A DNA stretch of 64,000 bases from Brevibacillus_H ginsengisoli. GTDB lineage: Bacteria; Bacillota; Bacilli; Brevibacillales; Brevibacillaceae. Under the pieces are notes generated by a model. It ran no database searches. It was not told the origin of the DNA and saw nothing but the letters and a program-made list of their open reading frames with translations. This document shows, piece after piece, positions 16,849 to 26,399 of this stretch (within the stretch, counting starts at the first letter, position 1; each line of letters opens with the position of its first letter). A program made the translations under genes and the position numbers. The stretch covers positions 62,001 to 126,000 of the forward strand of contig NZ_JBNJQR010000006.1 of the NCBI RefSeq assembly GCF_050113715.1, written 5' to 3'.

Positions 16849-18882
16849 ATGAGAACAAAAGAAATTGGTGTCATCATTTTTGTAATCAGTATTGTCACAA
16901 TGATGGTCATTCCGTTACCACCAGGACTATTGGATTTCTTGCTGATCATTAACATCGGTTTGGCTCTCACCATTTTGCTCGTCTCCATGAACACCCAGGA
17001 GGCATTGCAATTTTCCATTTTCCCGACGTTGCTCTTGATTACGACCTTGTTTCGACTGGCCCTAAACGTTTCGACTACACGAAATATCCTCTCGCATGGA
17101 GAGGGCGGCAAGGTAATCGAAACCTTTGGGAGTTTCGTAGTTGGCGGAAATCCAGTCGTCGGATTTGTTGTCTTCCTGATTTTGATCATTATTCAGTTTA
17201 TCGTAATCACCAAAGGTTCTGAACGGGTAGCTGAGGTTGCGGCCCGTTTTACACTGGATGCGATGCCAGGAAAACAAATGAGTATCGATGCCGACTTGAA
17301 CGCGGGAATGATTACAGAGGTTGAAGCAAGAAACCGTCGTCAAAAAATCGAGCGAGAAGCAGATTTCTACGGGGCGATGGACGGGGCGAGCAAATTTGTC
17401 AAAGGGGATGCCATTGCCGGGATTATCATTTTCATTATCAATATCATTGGTGGATTTATCATCGGGATCGCTATGATGAAGATGGCCTTTACGGATGCGG
17501 CATCACATTTCACCATGCTTTCCATTGGTGACGCGCTCGTAAGCCAGATACCAGCCCTTTTGATCTCAACGGCAACGGGTATAATCGTGACGAGAGCGGC
17601 TTCTGAGGGTGGATTAGGTCAAGATATTGTCAATCAAATCTTTAGTAACCCGCGCATTCTCTATATCGTCGCTGGATTGATTGGTTTCTTAGGATTATTC
17701 ACGCCAATTGGGATAGTTGCTACGTTTCCGGTTGCGGCGATTCTCGCATATGCCGCGTACCAGATGACACGCAAACGACAGACGGAGATGGTTGAATCCA
17801 TTCAGCAAGAAGAAGAGCAGCAGATTGAAGAGGTCCGCAGTCCAGAGAGCGTTGTCAGCCTGTTGCACGTTGATCCGATTGAGTTTGAGTTTGGATATGG
17901 ACTGATCCCGTTAGCAGATGCTAAGCAAGGAGGAGACTTGCTGGATCGCGTCATTATGATTCGTCGTCAATGCGCGATTGAATTGGGGATTGTCGTTCCA
18001 GTGATTCGGATACGAGATAACATCCAGCTTAGACCTAATGAATACGTCATCAAGATCAAGGGAAATCAAGTGGCAAAGGGTGAAATCCTCTTGGATCACT
18101 ACTTGGCCATGAGTCCCGGTTTTGATGATGAATCTGTGGTTGGTATACCAACAGTTGAACCTGCGTTTGGATTGCCGGCATTATGGGTAACAGAAGAGAA
18201 TAAAGAGATTGCTGAACTTTCCGGGTATACAGTTGTTGATCCGCCATCTGTTGTCGCAACACATCTAACAGAGATCATCAAGCGTCACGCTCACGAACTC
18301 TTGGGTCGTCAGGAAACTCGCGCATTGATCGACAATGTAAGAGAATCTGTCCCTGTACTGGTGGATGAATTAGTACCAGGGATGATTGGAATAGGAGATC
18401 TGCAGAAGGTCTTGCAGAACCTGCTCAAAGAAAAAATTTCGATTCGCAATCTAACCATTATTCTAGAGGCACTGGCTGATCATGCGATATTTACAAAGGA
18501 TCCCGATGTATTGACTGAATATGTGAGACAAGCGCTATCACGTCAAATCACGTTGCAATTAACGGACCCAGGACAACCACTACGTGTCATCACAGCAGGT
18601 CCTGGGCTTGAGAAGGCTATTTCGGAACGAATTGAACAGTCCGAGCATGGGAACTACCTGGCTATGGACCCAGAGACTTCACAGTTGGTCTATGAGAATT
18701 TATCTGATCAAGTCAGCCGGATGGTGAATGCCGGTCAACAACCGATTGTCCTTTCTTCTCCGGCGATTCGGATGTACCTACGCCAATTAATTGAACGAAT
18801 GATGCCTGAAATTCCTGTCATTTCATACAACGAGTTAGAGCCTAATGTGGAAGTACAAAGTGTTGGGATGGTGAACGTGTAA
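16849..18882 (+). CDS. flhA: Flagellar export protein FlhA
   Basis: FlhA is the large nonameric export gate component that docks chaperone-cargo complexes and uses the proton gradient. The 677 residues have about eight N-terminal membrane helices (to about residue 310) and a soluble cytoplasmic domain. The FHIPEP-family region GSERVAEVAARFTLDAMPGK and DADLNAGMI near residue 125-155 is clear. Ribosome site GGGAGGAG precedes the ATG. The stop overlaps flhF as TAATG. Confidence 0.97.
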   Translation: MRTKEIGVIIFVISIVTMMVIPLPPGLLDFLLIINIGLALTILLVSMNTQEALQFSIFPTLLLITTLFRLALNVSTTRNILSHGEGGKVIETFGSFVVGGNPVVGFVVFLILIIIQFIVITKGSERVAEVAARFTLDAMPGKQMSIDADLNAGMITEVEARNRRQKIEREADFYGAMDGASKFVKGDAIAGIIIFIINIIGGFIIGIAMMKMAFTDAASHFTMLSIGDALVSQIPALLISTATGIIVTRAASEGGLGQDIVNQIFSNPRILYIVAGLIGFLGLFTPIGIVATFPVAAILAYAAYQMTRKRQTEMVESIQQEEEQQIEEVRSPESVVSLLHVDPIEFEFGYGLIPLADAKQGGDLLDRVIMIRRQCAIELGIVVPVIRIRDNIQLRPNEYVIKIKGNQVAKGEILLDHYLAMSPGFDDESVVGIPTVEPAFGLPALWVTEENKEIAELSGYTVVDPPSVVATHLTEIIKRHAHELLGRQETRALIDNVRESVPVLVDELVPGMIGIGDLQKVLQNLLKEKISIRNLTIILEALADHAIFTKDPDVLTEYVRQALSRQITLQLTDPGQPLRVITAGPGLEKAISERIEQSEHGNYLAMDPETSQLVYENLSDQVSRMVNAGQQPIVLSSPAIRMYLRQLIERMMPEIPVISYNELEPNVEVQSVGMVNV

Positions 18883-20252
18883 TGAGAGTAAAGCGATATG
18901 TGGTTGACTCTATGCCAGACGCCCTTGAAAAAATTCGGGTTGATCTTGGAAAAGACGCCATCATTCTCAATACCAAATCAATTAAAACAGGCGGATTCCT
19001 CGGTTTTTTTGGCAAACAACAAATCGAGGTCATTGCGGCTACAGAAGAAAAAGGACAGGCTGAGCGAGAAAAGAAAGCAGCGACGTCTACAACGGAGCGT
19101 CCAAAACCAATGGTAAGCGCGCAATCAGCGAAGCAAGCTTATCAGCGTCAAGCACCGGAAGCTCCTTCAAAATCAACCGTAGAGCCGGTAGAAAAGTATG
19201 AGAAACTGGAACCAAAACCAATCGAAAGCAATGGAACTACTAAACAGAGTGGGCTATCAGCTGAACAACTATCAAAGCAGAACGATACGACAAATCTTCC
19301 TGCTTTGAATGATTCTTCTGTGAAGATTCAAGCCAACCAGCCAGCAGCAAAACAAACCTTCGAAAAGACGATTCAAATTGCGGATGAGCTTCGAGATATG
19401 CGCCAAATGTTTGAGAAACTGCTGATTAAGTCCGATTCAGATCAATACTTGCCGGATTCTTTCACCAAAATTCGCTCGCATTTAATCTCCCAGGAAATTG
19501 AACCAGAGATTGTTAGCTCGATCATTTCCAGCTTGATAAAACGTTGGGATCAACCTCATACCTACACCGAGGAAGAAGTAAGGCAGGCGACTAGGGAAGT
19601 GATCATCGAAACCTTGTCAACTGAAACAAGCTGTTCAGCCAAAATCTCGAAAAACGTAAAGCATGTCTATTTCTTCGGGCCAACGGGTGTCGGTAAAACC
19701 ACAACGATTGCCAAATTGGCAGCAGAGTGTATGTTGAAGGAAAAACGCAAGGTAGGATTTATCACCTCGGATACATACCGAATCGCCGCAGTCGATCAAT
19801 TAAGAACGTACGCCAATATCCTGAATGTTCCGCTTGAAGTTGTTTTTTCGCCAAAAGAAATTTCTCAAGCGATGGACCGTTTAAGTGACTGCGATTTGAT
19901 CTTGATTGATACAGCTGGCCGTAACTATCGAAATGACGAATACGTGAATGGGATGAAAGAACTCCTACGGTACGGGGAGATGAGCGAGAATTATCTGGTA
20001 CTTAGTTTAAGCTCCAAATATGCGGACATGAAGTCAATCGTCTCGAACTTTTCGGATGTGCCTTCAGCCAAAGTAATCTTTACCAAAGCAGATGAAACGA
20101 AATCTTACGGTTCTATACTCAATATCATTTCGCAGTTTCATTTTTCATTATCCTACATTACAACCGGTCAAAACGTGCCGGATGATATTGTAATAGCCAC
20201 TCCAGAAATGGTAGCCAAAATGGTGCTAGGAGAAGAATCCTATGGTGCGTGA
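18882..20252 (+). CDS. flhF: SRP-type GTPase FlhF
   Basis: FlhF is an SRP-like GTPase that helps place flagella. The N-terminal B domain is variable and rich in glutamine, lysine and proline (about 50-165). The N and G domains follow, with P-loop GPTGVGKTTT near residue 266, the SRP-type TSDTYRIAAVDQLRTYA and DTAGR. The C-terminal end contains the FTKADETKSYGSILNI guanine-specificity region. The 456-residue length is longer than B. subtilis FlhF, mainly in the B domain. It overlaps flhG by 11 bases, and FlhG is its known partner. Confidence 0.96.
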   Translation: MRVKRYVVDSMPDALEKIRVDLGKDAIILNTKSIKTGGFLGFFGKQQIEVIAATEEKGQAEREKKAATSTTERPKPMVSAQSAKQAYQRQAPEAPSKSTVEPVEKYEKLEPKPIESNGTTKQSGLSAEQLSKQNDTTNLPALNDSSVKIQANQPAAKQTFEKTIQIADELRDMRQMFEKLLIKSDSDQYLPDSFTKIRSHLISQEIEPEIVSSIISSLIKRWDQPHTYTEEEVRQATREVIIETLSTETSCSAKISKNVKHVYFFGPTGVGKTTTIAKLAAECMLKEKRKVGFITSDTYRIAAVDQLRTYANILNVPLEVVFSPKEISQAMDRLSDCDLILIDTAGRNYRNDEYVNGMKELLRYGEMSENYLVLSLSSKYADMKSIVSNFSDVPSAKVIFTKADETKSYGSILNIISQFHFSLSYITTGQNVPDDIVIATPEMVAKMVLGEESYGA

Positions 20253-21111
20253 TCAGGCTGAACGACTTCGAGAACGATTGCAACGTAATTTGGGATCCAA
20301 ACCTACTAGAATCATCACGGTTACCAGTGGTAAAGGTGGAGTAGGAAAGTCAAACTTTACGCTCAATTTTGGGCTTGGACTGATTGAGCGAGGGCAAAAG
20401 GTATTGATATTTGACGTTGACCTAGGCTTGGCCAATCTGGATGTGCTTATGGGAATAACATCCCGAAACCACATTTTTCAACTCATCGAGCAAAAAAAAT
20501 CGATATGGGATATTATCGAAAAAGGTCCCAACGGATTGGAGTTTATCGCTGGTGGATCAGGCTTTACTCAGGTTCTTCAGCTTGATGATCAGAAGCTGAA
20601 TCGACTATTTGATCAATTATCTGAACTCCAAGGATACGCTGATACCATATTTTTTGATACCGGAGCAGGGATTTCGAATGAATCCATGCGCTTTATGCTT
20701 TCGGCAGATGAGATTTTGCTCGTCACAACGCCGGAACCCACTGCTATAACAGATGCTTACGCCGTGATTAAGATGATTCATTCCCGTAGTCCTGATGCCA
20801 AAATACGGATGATTATCAATCGCGCTAGTTCTTATAAAGAAGGAAAAGCGACGGCGGATAAACTGACGATGGTAGCCAAGCGATTTTTGGGTATAGAACT
20901 AGAGACGCTTGGGTTTGTGCCAGATGATGAGAATGTTATGAAAGCTGTGAAGAAACAGTCCCCTTTTTTACTGGAATATCCGAAATCACAAGCGTCAAAA
21001 GGAATTCGAGATCTAGTGGACAAGTATTTAGGAGTTTCTTTGCAGACAAAAGATGATGGTACGACTGGATTGAAGGGGTTCCTTTCTCGATTGAAAAGCA
21101 TGATTAAATAA
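20242..21111 (+). CDS. flhG: MinD-like ATPase FlhG (YlxH)
   Basis: FlhG (YlxH, also called FleN/MinD2) is a MinD/ParA-type ATPase that works with FlhF on flagellar number and position and interacts with C-ring proteins. The deviant Walker A GKGGVGKSN lies near residue 30, the switch region DVDLGLANLDVLMG near 60, and the N-terminus contains the basic DQAERLRERLQRN helix thought to activate FlhF. The C-terminal FLSRLKSMIK is a candidate membrane-binding amphipathic helix. ATG 20242 is used; GTG 20245 is an alternative. Confidence 0.95.
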   Translation: MVRDQAERLRERLQRNLGSKPTRIITVTSGKGGVGKSNFTLNFGLGLIERGQKVLIFDVDLGLANLDVLMGITSRNHIFQLIEQKKSIWDIIEKGPNGLEFIAGGSGFTQVLQLDDQKLNRLFDQLSELQGYADTIFFDTGAGISNESMRFMLSADEILLVTTPEPTAITDAYAVIKMIHSRSPDAKIRMIINRASSYKEGKATADKLTMVAKRFLGIELETLGFVPDDENVMKAVKKQSPFLLEYPKSQASKGIRDLVDKYLGVSLQTKDDGTTGLKGFLSRLKSMIK

Positions 21112-21141
21112 ACAGAGCAACAAAGAAAGGAAGCGGCTAAA

Positions 21142-22230
21142 ATGGGGAAAATTCGAGTTCTAATTGTTGATGATTCCGCATTCATGCGCAAGGTAATAGA
21201 TGACATTTTATCGGCTGATCCTGACATAGAAGTGATCGACCGCGCGAAAAACGGACTCGAATGCATTAAAAAAGTCAAAGAACTTAAACCAGATGTCATT
21301 ACACTTGATATTGAAATGCCTGTGATGGACGGGTTGGAGGCACTGGAGCAACTGATGAAGAACCATCCACTTCCGGTTGTTATGCTTAGCAGCCTAACGA
21401 AAGAAGGAGCGGATGCTACCATTCGTGCGTTAGAGCTGGGGGCTTTTGATTTTGTTGCCAAGCCTTCCGGACCCATCTCACTTGATATTCATAAAGTGGC
21501 TGATCGAATTTTGGAACGTGTAAAAGCTGCAGCAACAGCTAAAAGAAGAAATATTCAACTTCGCCCGTCCTATTCGGTGCCACCACAACCACCAGCAATC
21601 GCCGTTACGAAGAACAAGATTCTACCTAAGCCTTTTGCAACCAGAGGGATTCATGCTCATAAATTAGTGGCGATTGGAACTTCAACAGGTGGACCAAAGG
21701 CATTGCAAACGGTATTAACCGGGCTCCCTGCGAATTTTTGCGCACCTATCGCAATTGTCCAACATATGCCGCCTGGATTTACAAAATCTCTTGCCCAACG
21801 ATTAGATACACTCTGCCAAATTCATGTGGTGGAAGCTGAAAACGGGCAAGTTCTAGAAAATGGTACAGCCTACATAGCACCAGGCGGCTATCATATGGAA
21901 ATCGTTCCTTCCACCGATAATCGGTTGCAAATCCGCTTGACTCAGACTGAGCCTCGTAACGGGCACAGACCATCTGTGGATACACTCTTTGAATCCGTTG
22001 GTGAGCTTGCTGGAGTCGAGAAATGGGCTGTCATCATGACGGGAATGGGAAGCGATGGAACGAAAGGATTATCCTATATAAAGGAAAAGGGACAAGCGTT
22101 AAGCGTGATTGAAGACGAATCTAGTTGTGTCGTATTTGGGATGCCACGTGCAGCGATTCAAGCTGGACTAGCTGATAAAGTAGTGCCGCTCGAAAACATT
22201 GCGGACACACTTGTTCGCATTGTTATCTGA
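21142..22230 (+). CDS. cheB: Chemotaxis protein-glutamate methylesterase CheB
   Basis: CheB removes methyl groups from chemoreceptor glutamates and deamidates glutamines. The N-terminal receiver has Asp56 in ITLDIEMPVMDG; the C-terminal esterase has the catalytic Ser in GTSTGGPKALQ, His in QHMPPGFTKSLA and Asp in MTGMGSDGTKG. A proline-rich linker spans about residues 140-160. The 362-residue length is normal. AAGGAAGCGG precedes the start. It lies between flhG and cheA as in B. subtilis. Confidence 0.97.
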   Translation: MGKIRVLIVDDSAFMRKVIDDILSADPDIEVIDRAKNGLECIKKVKELKPDVITLDIEMPVMDGLEALEQLMKNHPLPVVMLSSLTKEGADATIRALELGAFDFVAKPSGPISLDIHKVADRILERVKAAATAKRRNIQLRPSYSVPPQPPAIAVTKNKILPKPFATRGIHAHKLVAIGTSTGGPKALQTVLTGLPANFCAPIAIVQHMPPGFTKSLAQRLDTLCQIHVVEAENGQVLENGTAYIAPGGYHMEIVPSTDNRLQIRLTQTEPRNGHRPSVDTLFESVGELAGVEKWAVIMTGMGSDGTKGLSYIKEKGQALSVIEDESSCVVFGMPRAAIQAGLADKVVPLENIADTLVRIVI

Positions 22231-22248
22231 TTGGGAGGTGGATCAACT

Positions 22249-24339
22249 ATGGATATGAATCAATACTTAGACATGTTTATTGAAGAATCAAAAGAACATT
22301 TGCAAGCGATTAACGCAAACCTGTTGTTACTTGAAAGTGATCCAGATAATACACAAATCGTCAATGAAATTTTCCGATCTGCTCATACTTTAAAAGGTAT
22401 GGCTGCAACCATGGGCTTTGAAGATATGGCTAGCTTGACCCACGAATCAGAAAATGTTTTGGACTTAATCCGTAACCATAAGCTGAAAATCAACAGTGAC
22501 ATCATGGATGTGATTTTCCAATCAGTGGATTTGATAGAAGGAATGGTATACAACATCATCGATGGTGGGAACGGTTCAGCAGACGTTTCCGGACCAGTGA
22601 ACAAGCTTCGTGCGATTGTTGCGGGTGATTTGGAAGCTGTAACAGCACATTCACCGGAGCAAGTAACTGAGTCCAGTCAAGGAACAGAAGCCGCAGCCAT
22701 ACAGGTGGAACCGAAGCAGAATCAAAGCTCTGTTGAGCATTATGGCCTCGATGAGTACTCCATTACCGTCATGAAACAGTCGAAAGAGGCTGGCAACAAC
22801 CTGTTTTGGATTAAGGTGATTCTACGCGATGATTGCTTGTTGAAGGCAGCACGCGCCTACATGGTATTCGATAATTTGGAATCTCTAGGCGAAGTGATCA
22901 AATCCAAACCTTCCGTTGAAGATATTGAGAATGAACGCTTTGACCATGAATTCGAAATCGTTTTTGTAACATCCAAATCGATTGATGAAGTTCGTAAAAC
23001 GATAGAGAATGTCTCTGAAATTAAAGAAGTGATCATTGAACAAATTGACGTGACTCAATTGGACAAGCAATCGGCCGCGCATCAAGAGATTGCGGCAGCG
23101 TCTGCACCATCGTCAGCAGCTCCTTCAGCAACGGCCTCTAAACAAGCCGATACGTCCCAGCAAGCTACTGCGAACAAGAAAGTATCTACCGGAAAAACCA
23201 TCCGTGTCGACATTGAGCGACTAGATATCTTAATGAATCTGTTTAGCGAGTTGGTAATTGATCGCGGTCGTCTGGAACAGTTGGCTCGTGAGCTAGGAAA
23301 GAGCGAATTGCAAGAAACTGTTGAGCATATGAGCCGAATTAGTGGGGACTTGCAAAACATTATCCTCACAATGCGCATGGTACCTGTCGAACAGGTATTC
23401 AACCGTTTCCCGCGTATGGTTCGCGACCTGGCCAAAGAGTTAAGTAAAAAGGTAAATTTGGAAATTTTTGGTGCTGAAACAGAATTGGATCGCACGGTTA
23501 TTGATGAGATTGGCGATCCGCTGGTACATTTATTGCGCAACTCGATTGACCATGGTGTTGAATCTCCAAGCGAGCGCCGTATGGCTGGCAAGTCTGAAGA
23601 GGGAACCGTCCAGCTCAAGGCGTATCATAGTGGGAACCATGTCTTCATCGAAGTACGTGATGACGGTAAAGGGATTAATAAAGATAAGGTACTGAAAAAA
23701 GCGATCGACAAAGGCATCGTGAATCCACTAAATGCGGATAACTTAAGCGACAAGCAAATATACGAATTGTTATTTGCATCCGGGTTAAGTACAGCAGATG
23801 TTGTATCCGATATTTCCGGACGTGGAGTAGGATTAGATGTTGTCAAAACCAAAATCGAATCCCTAGGTGGTTCGGTTAGTGTAGACTCTAACCCGGGCAA
23901 GGGCACTACTTTCTTGATTCAATTGCCGTTGACTCTTTCCATTATCTCAGCGATGCTGGTTCAAATCGAGAATGAGAAATATGCGGTTCCGCTCAGCTCC
24001 ATTATTGAAACGGCCGTATTCCGTCAAGACGAGATCATGATGGCGCACCGCCAAAAAGTTATTGACTTCCGTGGAAGAGTTGTACCACTGGTTTCTTTAA
24101 AAGACTTCTTCAATATTCCAGACAACGGTGTGGAAAAAGGGGATGAAGTAGCGGTAGTCATCGTCCGCAAAGGCGAAAAAATGGCAGGTTTAATCGTGGA
24201 TTCCTTCATTGGGCAACAAGAAATCGTATTAAAATCACTTGGCAAATATCTGGTGAATGTACTGGCTATTTCTGGCGCAACTATCTTGGGCGATGGTCAA
24301 GTAGCACTTATTATCGATTGCAACGCGCTTATTAAATAA
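22249..24339 (+). CDS. cheA: Chemotaxis histidine kinase CheA
   Basis: CheA autophosphorylates in response to receptors and passes phosphate to CheY and CheB. Domains in order: HPt with phosphorylated His46 in RSAHTLKGMA; a CheY-binding P2 region near 170-270; an alanine/serine-rich linker; dimerisation domain near 320-385; HATPase domain with HLLRNSIDHG, DDGKGI and GRGVGLDVVK; C-terminal CheW-like domain. The ATG at 22249 has GGGAGGTGG about 8 bases upstream, so the longer TTG-initiated frame from 22231 is rejected. Length is 696 residues. Confidence 0.97.
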   Translation: MDMNQYLDMFIEESKEHLQAINANLLLLESDPDNTQIVNEIFRSAHTLKGMAATMGFEDMASLTHESENVLDLIRNHKLKINSDIMDVIFQSVDLIEGMVYNIIDGGNGSADVSGPVNKLRAIVAGDLEAVTAHSPEQVTESSQGTEAAAIQVEPKQNQSSVEHYGLDEYSITVMKQSKEAGNNLFWIKVILRDDCLLKAARAYMVFDNLESLGEVIKSKPSVEDIENERFDHEFEIVFVTSKSIDEVRKTIENVSEIKEVIIEQIDVTQLDKQSAAHQEIAAASAPSSAAPSATASKQADTSQQATANKKVSTGKTIRVDIERLDILMNLFSELVIDRGRLEQLARELGKSELQETVEHMSRISGDLQNIILTMRMVPVEQVFNRFPRMVRDLAKELSKKVNLEIFGAETELDRTVIDEIGDPLVHLLRNSIDHGVESPSERRMAGKSEEGTVQLKAYHSGNHVFIEVRDDGKGINKDKVLKKAIDKGIVNPLNADNLSDKQIYELLFASGLSTADVVSDISGRGVGLDVVKTKIESLGGSVSVDSNPGKGTTFLIQLPLTLSIISAMLVQIENEKYAVPLSSIIETAVFRQDEIMMAHRQKVIDFRGRVVPLVSLKDFFNIPDNGVEKGDEVAVVIVRKGEKMAGLIVDSFIGQQEIVLKSLGKYLVNVLAISGATILGDGQVALIIDCNALIK

Positions 24340-24353
24340 GGGAGGGAACGGGC

Positions 24354-24830
24354 ATGTTGGATCAAAAAGAGATTGTTGGGGAAATAAAAGTTATCGTATT
24401 TCGTTTAAAAGATGAAGAGTACGGCGTGGAAGTAAGCCAAGTGAAATCCATTGAGAAATTGGAGCACATTACACGCGTACCTCGAACTCCTAAGTTTGTG
24501 AAGGGCGTAATCAACCTTCGTGGGGTTGTGACTCCGATTATCGATTTGCGTAGCCGTTTTTCGCTGGATGAAGCCGCTTATTCCGAAACAACTCGCGTGA
24601 TTATCGTAACAGTTGGAGAATTAGAAGTTGGTTTAATTGTGGATGCAGCCAATGATGTAATTGACATCCCGGTTAACGCGATTGAACCTGCACCAGAAGT
24701 TGTGGGTGGTGTAGAGGCTGCTTATCTTCGCGGTGTAGCTAAATTGGAAAAGCGCCTGCTCATTCTTCTCAACTTGGATAAAGTGTTGAATACGGAAGAA
24801 ATTAAACAGCTAGACGCTATCGAGGGTTAA
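24354..24830 (+). CDS. cheW: Chemotaxis coupling protein CheW
   Basis: CheW couples CheA to the chemoreceptors in the membrane-associated array. The 158-residue single CheW domain shows RLKDEEYGVEVSQVKSIEKL, the RVPRTPKFVKGVINLRG motif and GLIVDAANDVIDIP, all hallmarks. GGGAGGGAACGGGC lies before the ATG. cheC follows after 5 bases. Confidence 0.97.
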   Translation: MLDQKEIVGEIKVIVFRLKDEEYGVEVSQVKSIEKLEHITRVPRTPKFVKGVINLRGVVTPIIDLRSRFSLDEAAYSETTRVIIVTVGELEVGLIVDAANDVIDIPVNAIEPAPEVVGGVEAAYLRGVAKLEKRLLILLNLDKVLNTEEIKQLDAIEG

Positions 24831-24835
24831 GCGAA

Positions 24836-25468
24836 ATGGCGGACTTTGTGAAATTTGGCGATTTCCAATTAGATGTTCTTCGAGAAGTAGGAAATATCGG
24901 GGCGGGTCACGCGGCTACCGCCCTTTCCAAACTCATTCGAAAAGAAGTAGACATGAAAGTGCCACAGGTTAAAATCATCTCCTTCGACCAAATCGCCGAT
25001 TTTGTTGGCGGAGCAGAAGAGGTTGTCGTGACGATCTTTCTTCGCGTAGAGGGTGATGCGCCTGGCAACATGTTCTTTATCGTGAATTTTGACTCGGCGC
25101 GCAATTTGCTAAAAGAATTAATGGGAATCGAAAAAGCGGATGACGATGATATCTTTTCTGAAATGGAATTGTCAGCTTTGCAGGAGATCGGCAACATCCT
25201 AGCGGGTTCCTACTTATCATCTCTGGCTGACTTTACAAAATTGAATCTACAGCCATCAGTTCCGGCATTGGCTATTGATATGGCAGCTGCCATTCTCAGC
25301 TACGGCTTGATTGAGTTGGGAAGAGCAGGGGATTTCGCTTTAACGATTGACACCGCGTTTTTCGAAGGAAATGAAGAAGTAGAGGGACACTTCTTTCTTA
25401 TTCCCGATCCTGATTCGTTCAAAATCTTATTCTCTGCATTAGGAGTTCCACTCGATGGAAATTATTAA
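24836..25468 (+). CDS. cheC: CheY-P phosphatase CheC
   Basis: CheC dephosphorylates CheY-P and, together with CheD, forms an adaptation feedback system. Two phosphatase motifs are intact: DVLREVGNIGAGHAATALSK near residue 14 and MELSALQEIGNILAGSYLSS near residue 107, each with the Glu and Asn needed for catalysis. The 210-residue length is normal. It overlaps cheD by 14 bases, consistent with the two partners being made together. Confidence 0.96.
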   Translation: MADFVKFGDFQLDVLREVGNIGAGHAATALSKLIRKEVDMKVPQVKIISFDQIADFVGGAEEVVVTIFLRVEGDAPGNMFFIVNFDSARNLLKELMGIEKADDDDIFSEMELSALQEIGNILAGSYLSSLADFTKLNLQPSVPALAIDMAAAILSYGLIELGRAGDFALTIDTAFFEGNEEVEGHFFLIPDPDSFKILFSALGVPLDGNY

Positions 25469-25940
25469 AATTGGGATGGCTGATTTAGGAGCCACCATTC
25501 AACCAAATCGTTTACGCACGACTGGATTAGGTTCATGCGTCGGAGTTGTGCTATATGATGAAACCAAAAAAGTGGCTGGAATGGCCCATGTCATGTTGCC
25601 GGATTCGTCCCTCGCAAAAGGCAATGATATCAACATCGCGAAATATGCAGACACGGCAATACCCAAATTGATTCAAGATATGGAGCGTTTAGGTGCTTCT
25701 ACACGAAATATGGTTGCAAAAATCGCTGGCGGTGCCCAAATGTTTTCATTCCTTTCAGGAAATGATACGATGAGAATAGGCCCGAGAAATGTCGAAGCGT
25801 GTAAAACCGCATTAGGACAAGTTCGGATTCGAATCGTAGCGGAAGATACTGGGGGAAACTGCGGACGGACGATTGAGATCGATGCCGTTAGTGGTATTTT
25901 ACAAATTCGTACTGTAAATCAAGGTACTAAGGAAGTATAA
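25455..25940 (+). CDS. cheD: Chemoreceptor glutamine deamidase CheD
   Basis: CheD deamidates receptor glutamines and binds CheC. The catalytic Cys lies in TTGLGSCVGVVLYD and the His in AGMAHVMLPDS; the C-terminal GGNCGRTIEIDAVSG motif is also typical. The 161-residue length is normal. The start overlaps the cheC end by 14 bases. The next gene starts one base after the stop. Confidence 0.96.
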   Translation: MEIIKIGMADLGATIQPNRLRTTGLGSCVGVVLYDETKKVAGMAHVMLPDSSLAKGNDINIAKYADTAIPKLIQDMERLGASTRNMVAKIAGGAQMFSFLSGNDTMRIGPRNVEACKTALGQVRIRIVAEDTGGNCGRTIEIDAVSGILQIRTVNQGTKEV

Positions 25941-25941
25941 A

Positions 25942-26382
25942 ATGATGACAGGAACAATTCGAATTAATATTTGGATAGGTGTTATTGCCTTTTTAGTAAC
26001 CTTGCTAACGGCATTTTCGGGAAATGTCATCACTGTTTCTCTAGAGCGGGCCGTCTGGGCTTTTATTCTTTTTTTTCTGGGGATGTTCCCTATCAGGTGG
26101 GGTCTTCACCTGATTACCACACATTCACTAGAACAAGACAGTAAGAAGCCTGCACCAACCGACGAAACACAGAAAATTGGAGAGCACATCGATCTGATGA
26201 CACCAGATTCTGATTCTAGTACGGACGATCAACGAATGGGAACAGAAACGCTTTCAGAAGATGAACCGTCTGATCAGTTCATTCCATTGACACCAAGAAA
26301 ACTTGAACCGAACCCTGCACAAAGTCCCGAGAACGATCCTACTACTATTACCAATGTAATTAGACGGTTAACTGATGAATAA
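25942..26382 (+). CDS. Unknown two-helix membrane protein between cheD and sigD
   Basis: I do not recognise this 146-residue protein. Two hydrophobic helices (about residues 9-28 and 36-58) are followed by a hydrophilic, acidic, proline/serine/threonine-rich tail of about 85 residues with no obvious domain. The short polar loop between the helices makes a hairpin topology with the tail probably cytosolic, but this is inference. It starts one base after cheD and ends 17 bases before sigD, so it is co-transcribed with both. B. subtilis has no gene here. A second ATG at 25945 is an equally good start. Confidence 0.75.
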   Translation: MMTGTIRINIWIGVIAFLVTLLTAFSGNVITVSLERAVWAFILFFLGMFPIRWGLHLITTHSLEQDSKKPAPTDETQKIGEHIDLMTPDSDSSTDDQRMGTETLSEDEPSDQFIPLTPRKLEPNPAQSPENDPTTITNVIRRLTDE

Positions 26383-26399
26383 AGGCTGGTGGTTGATTC

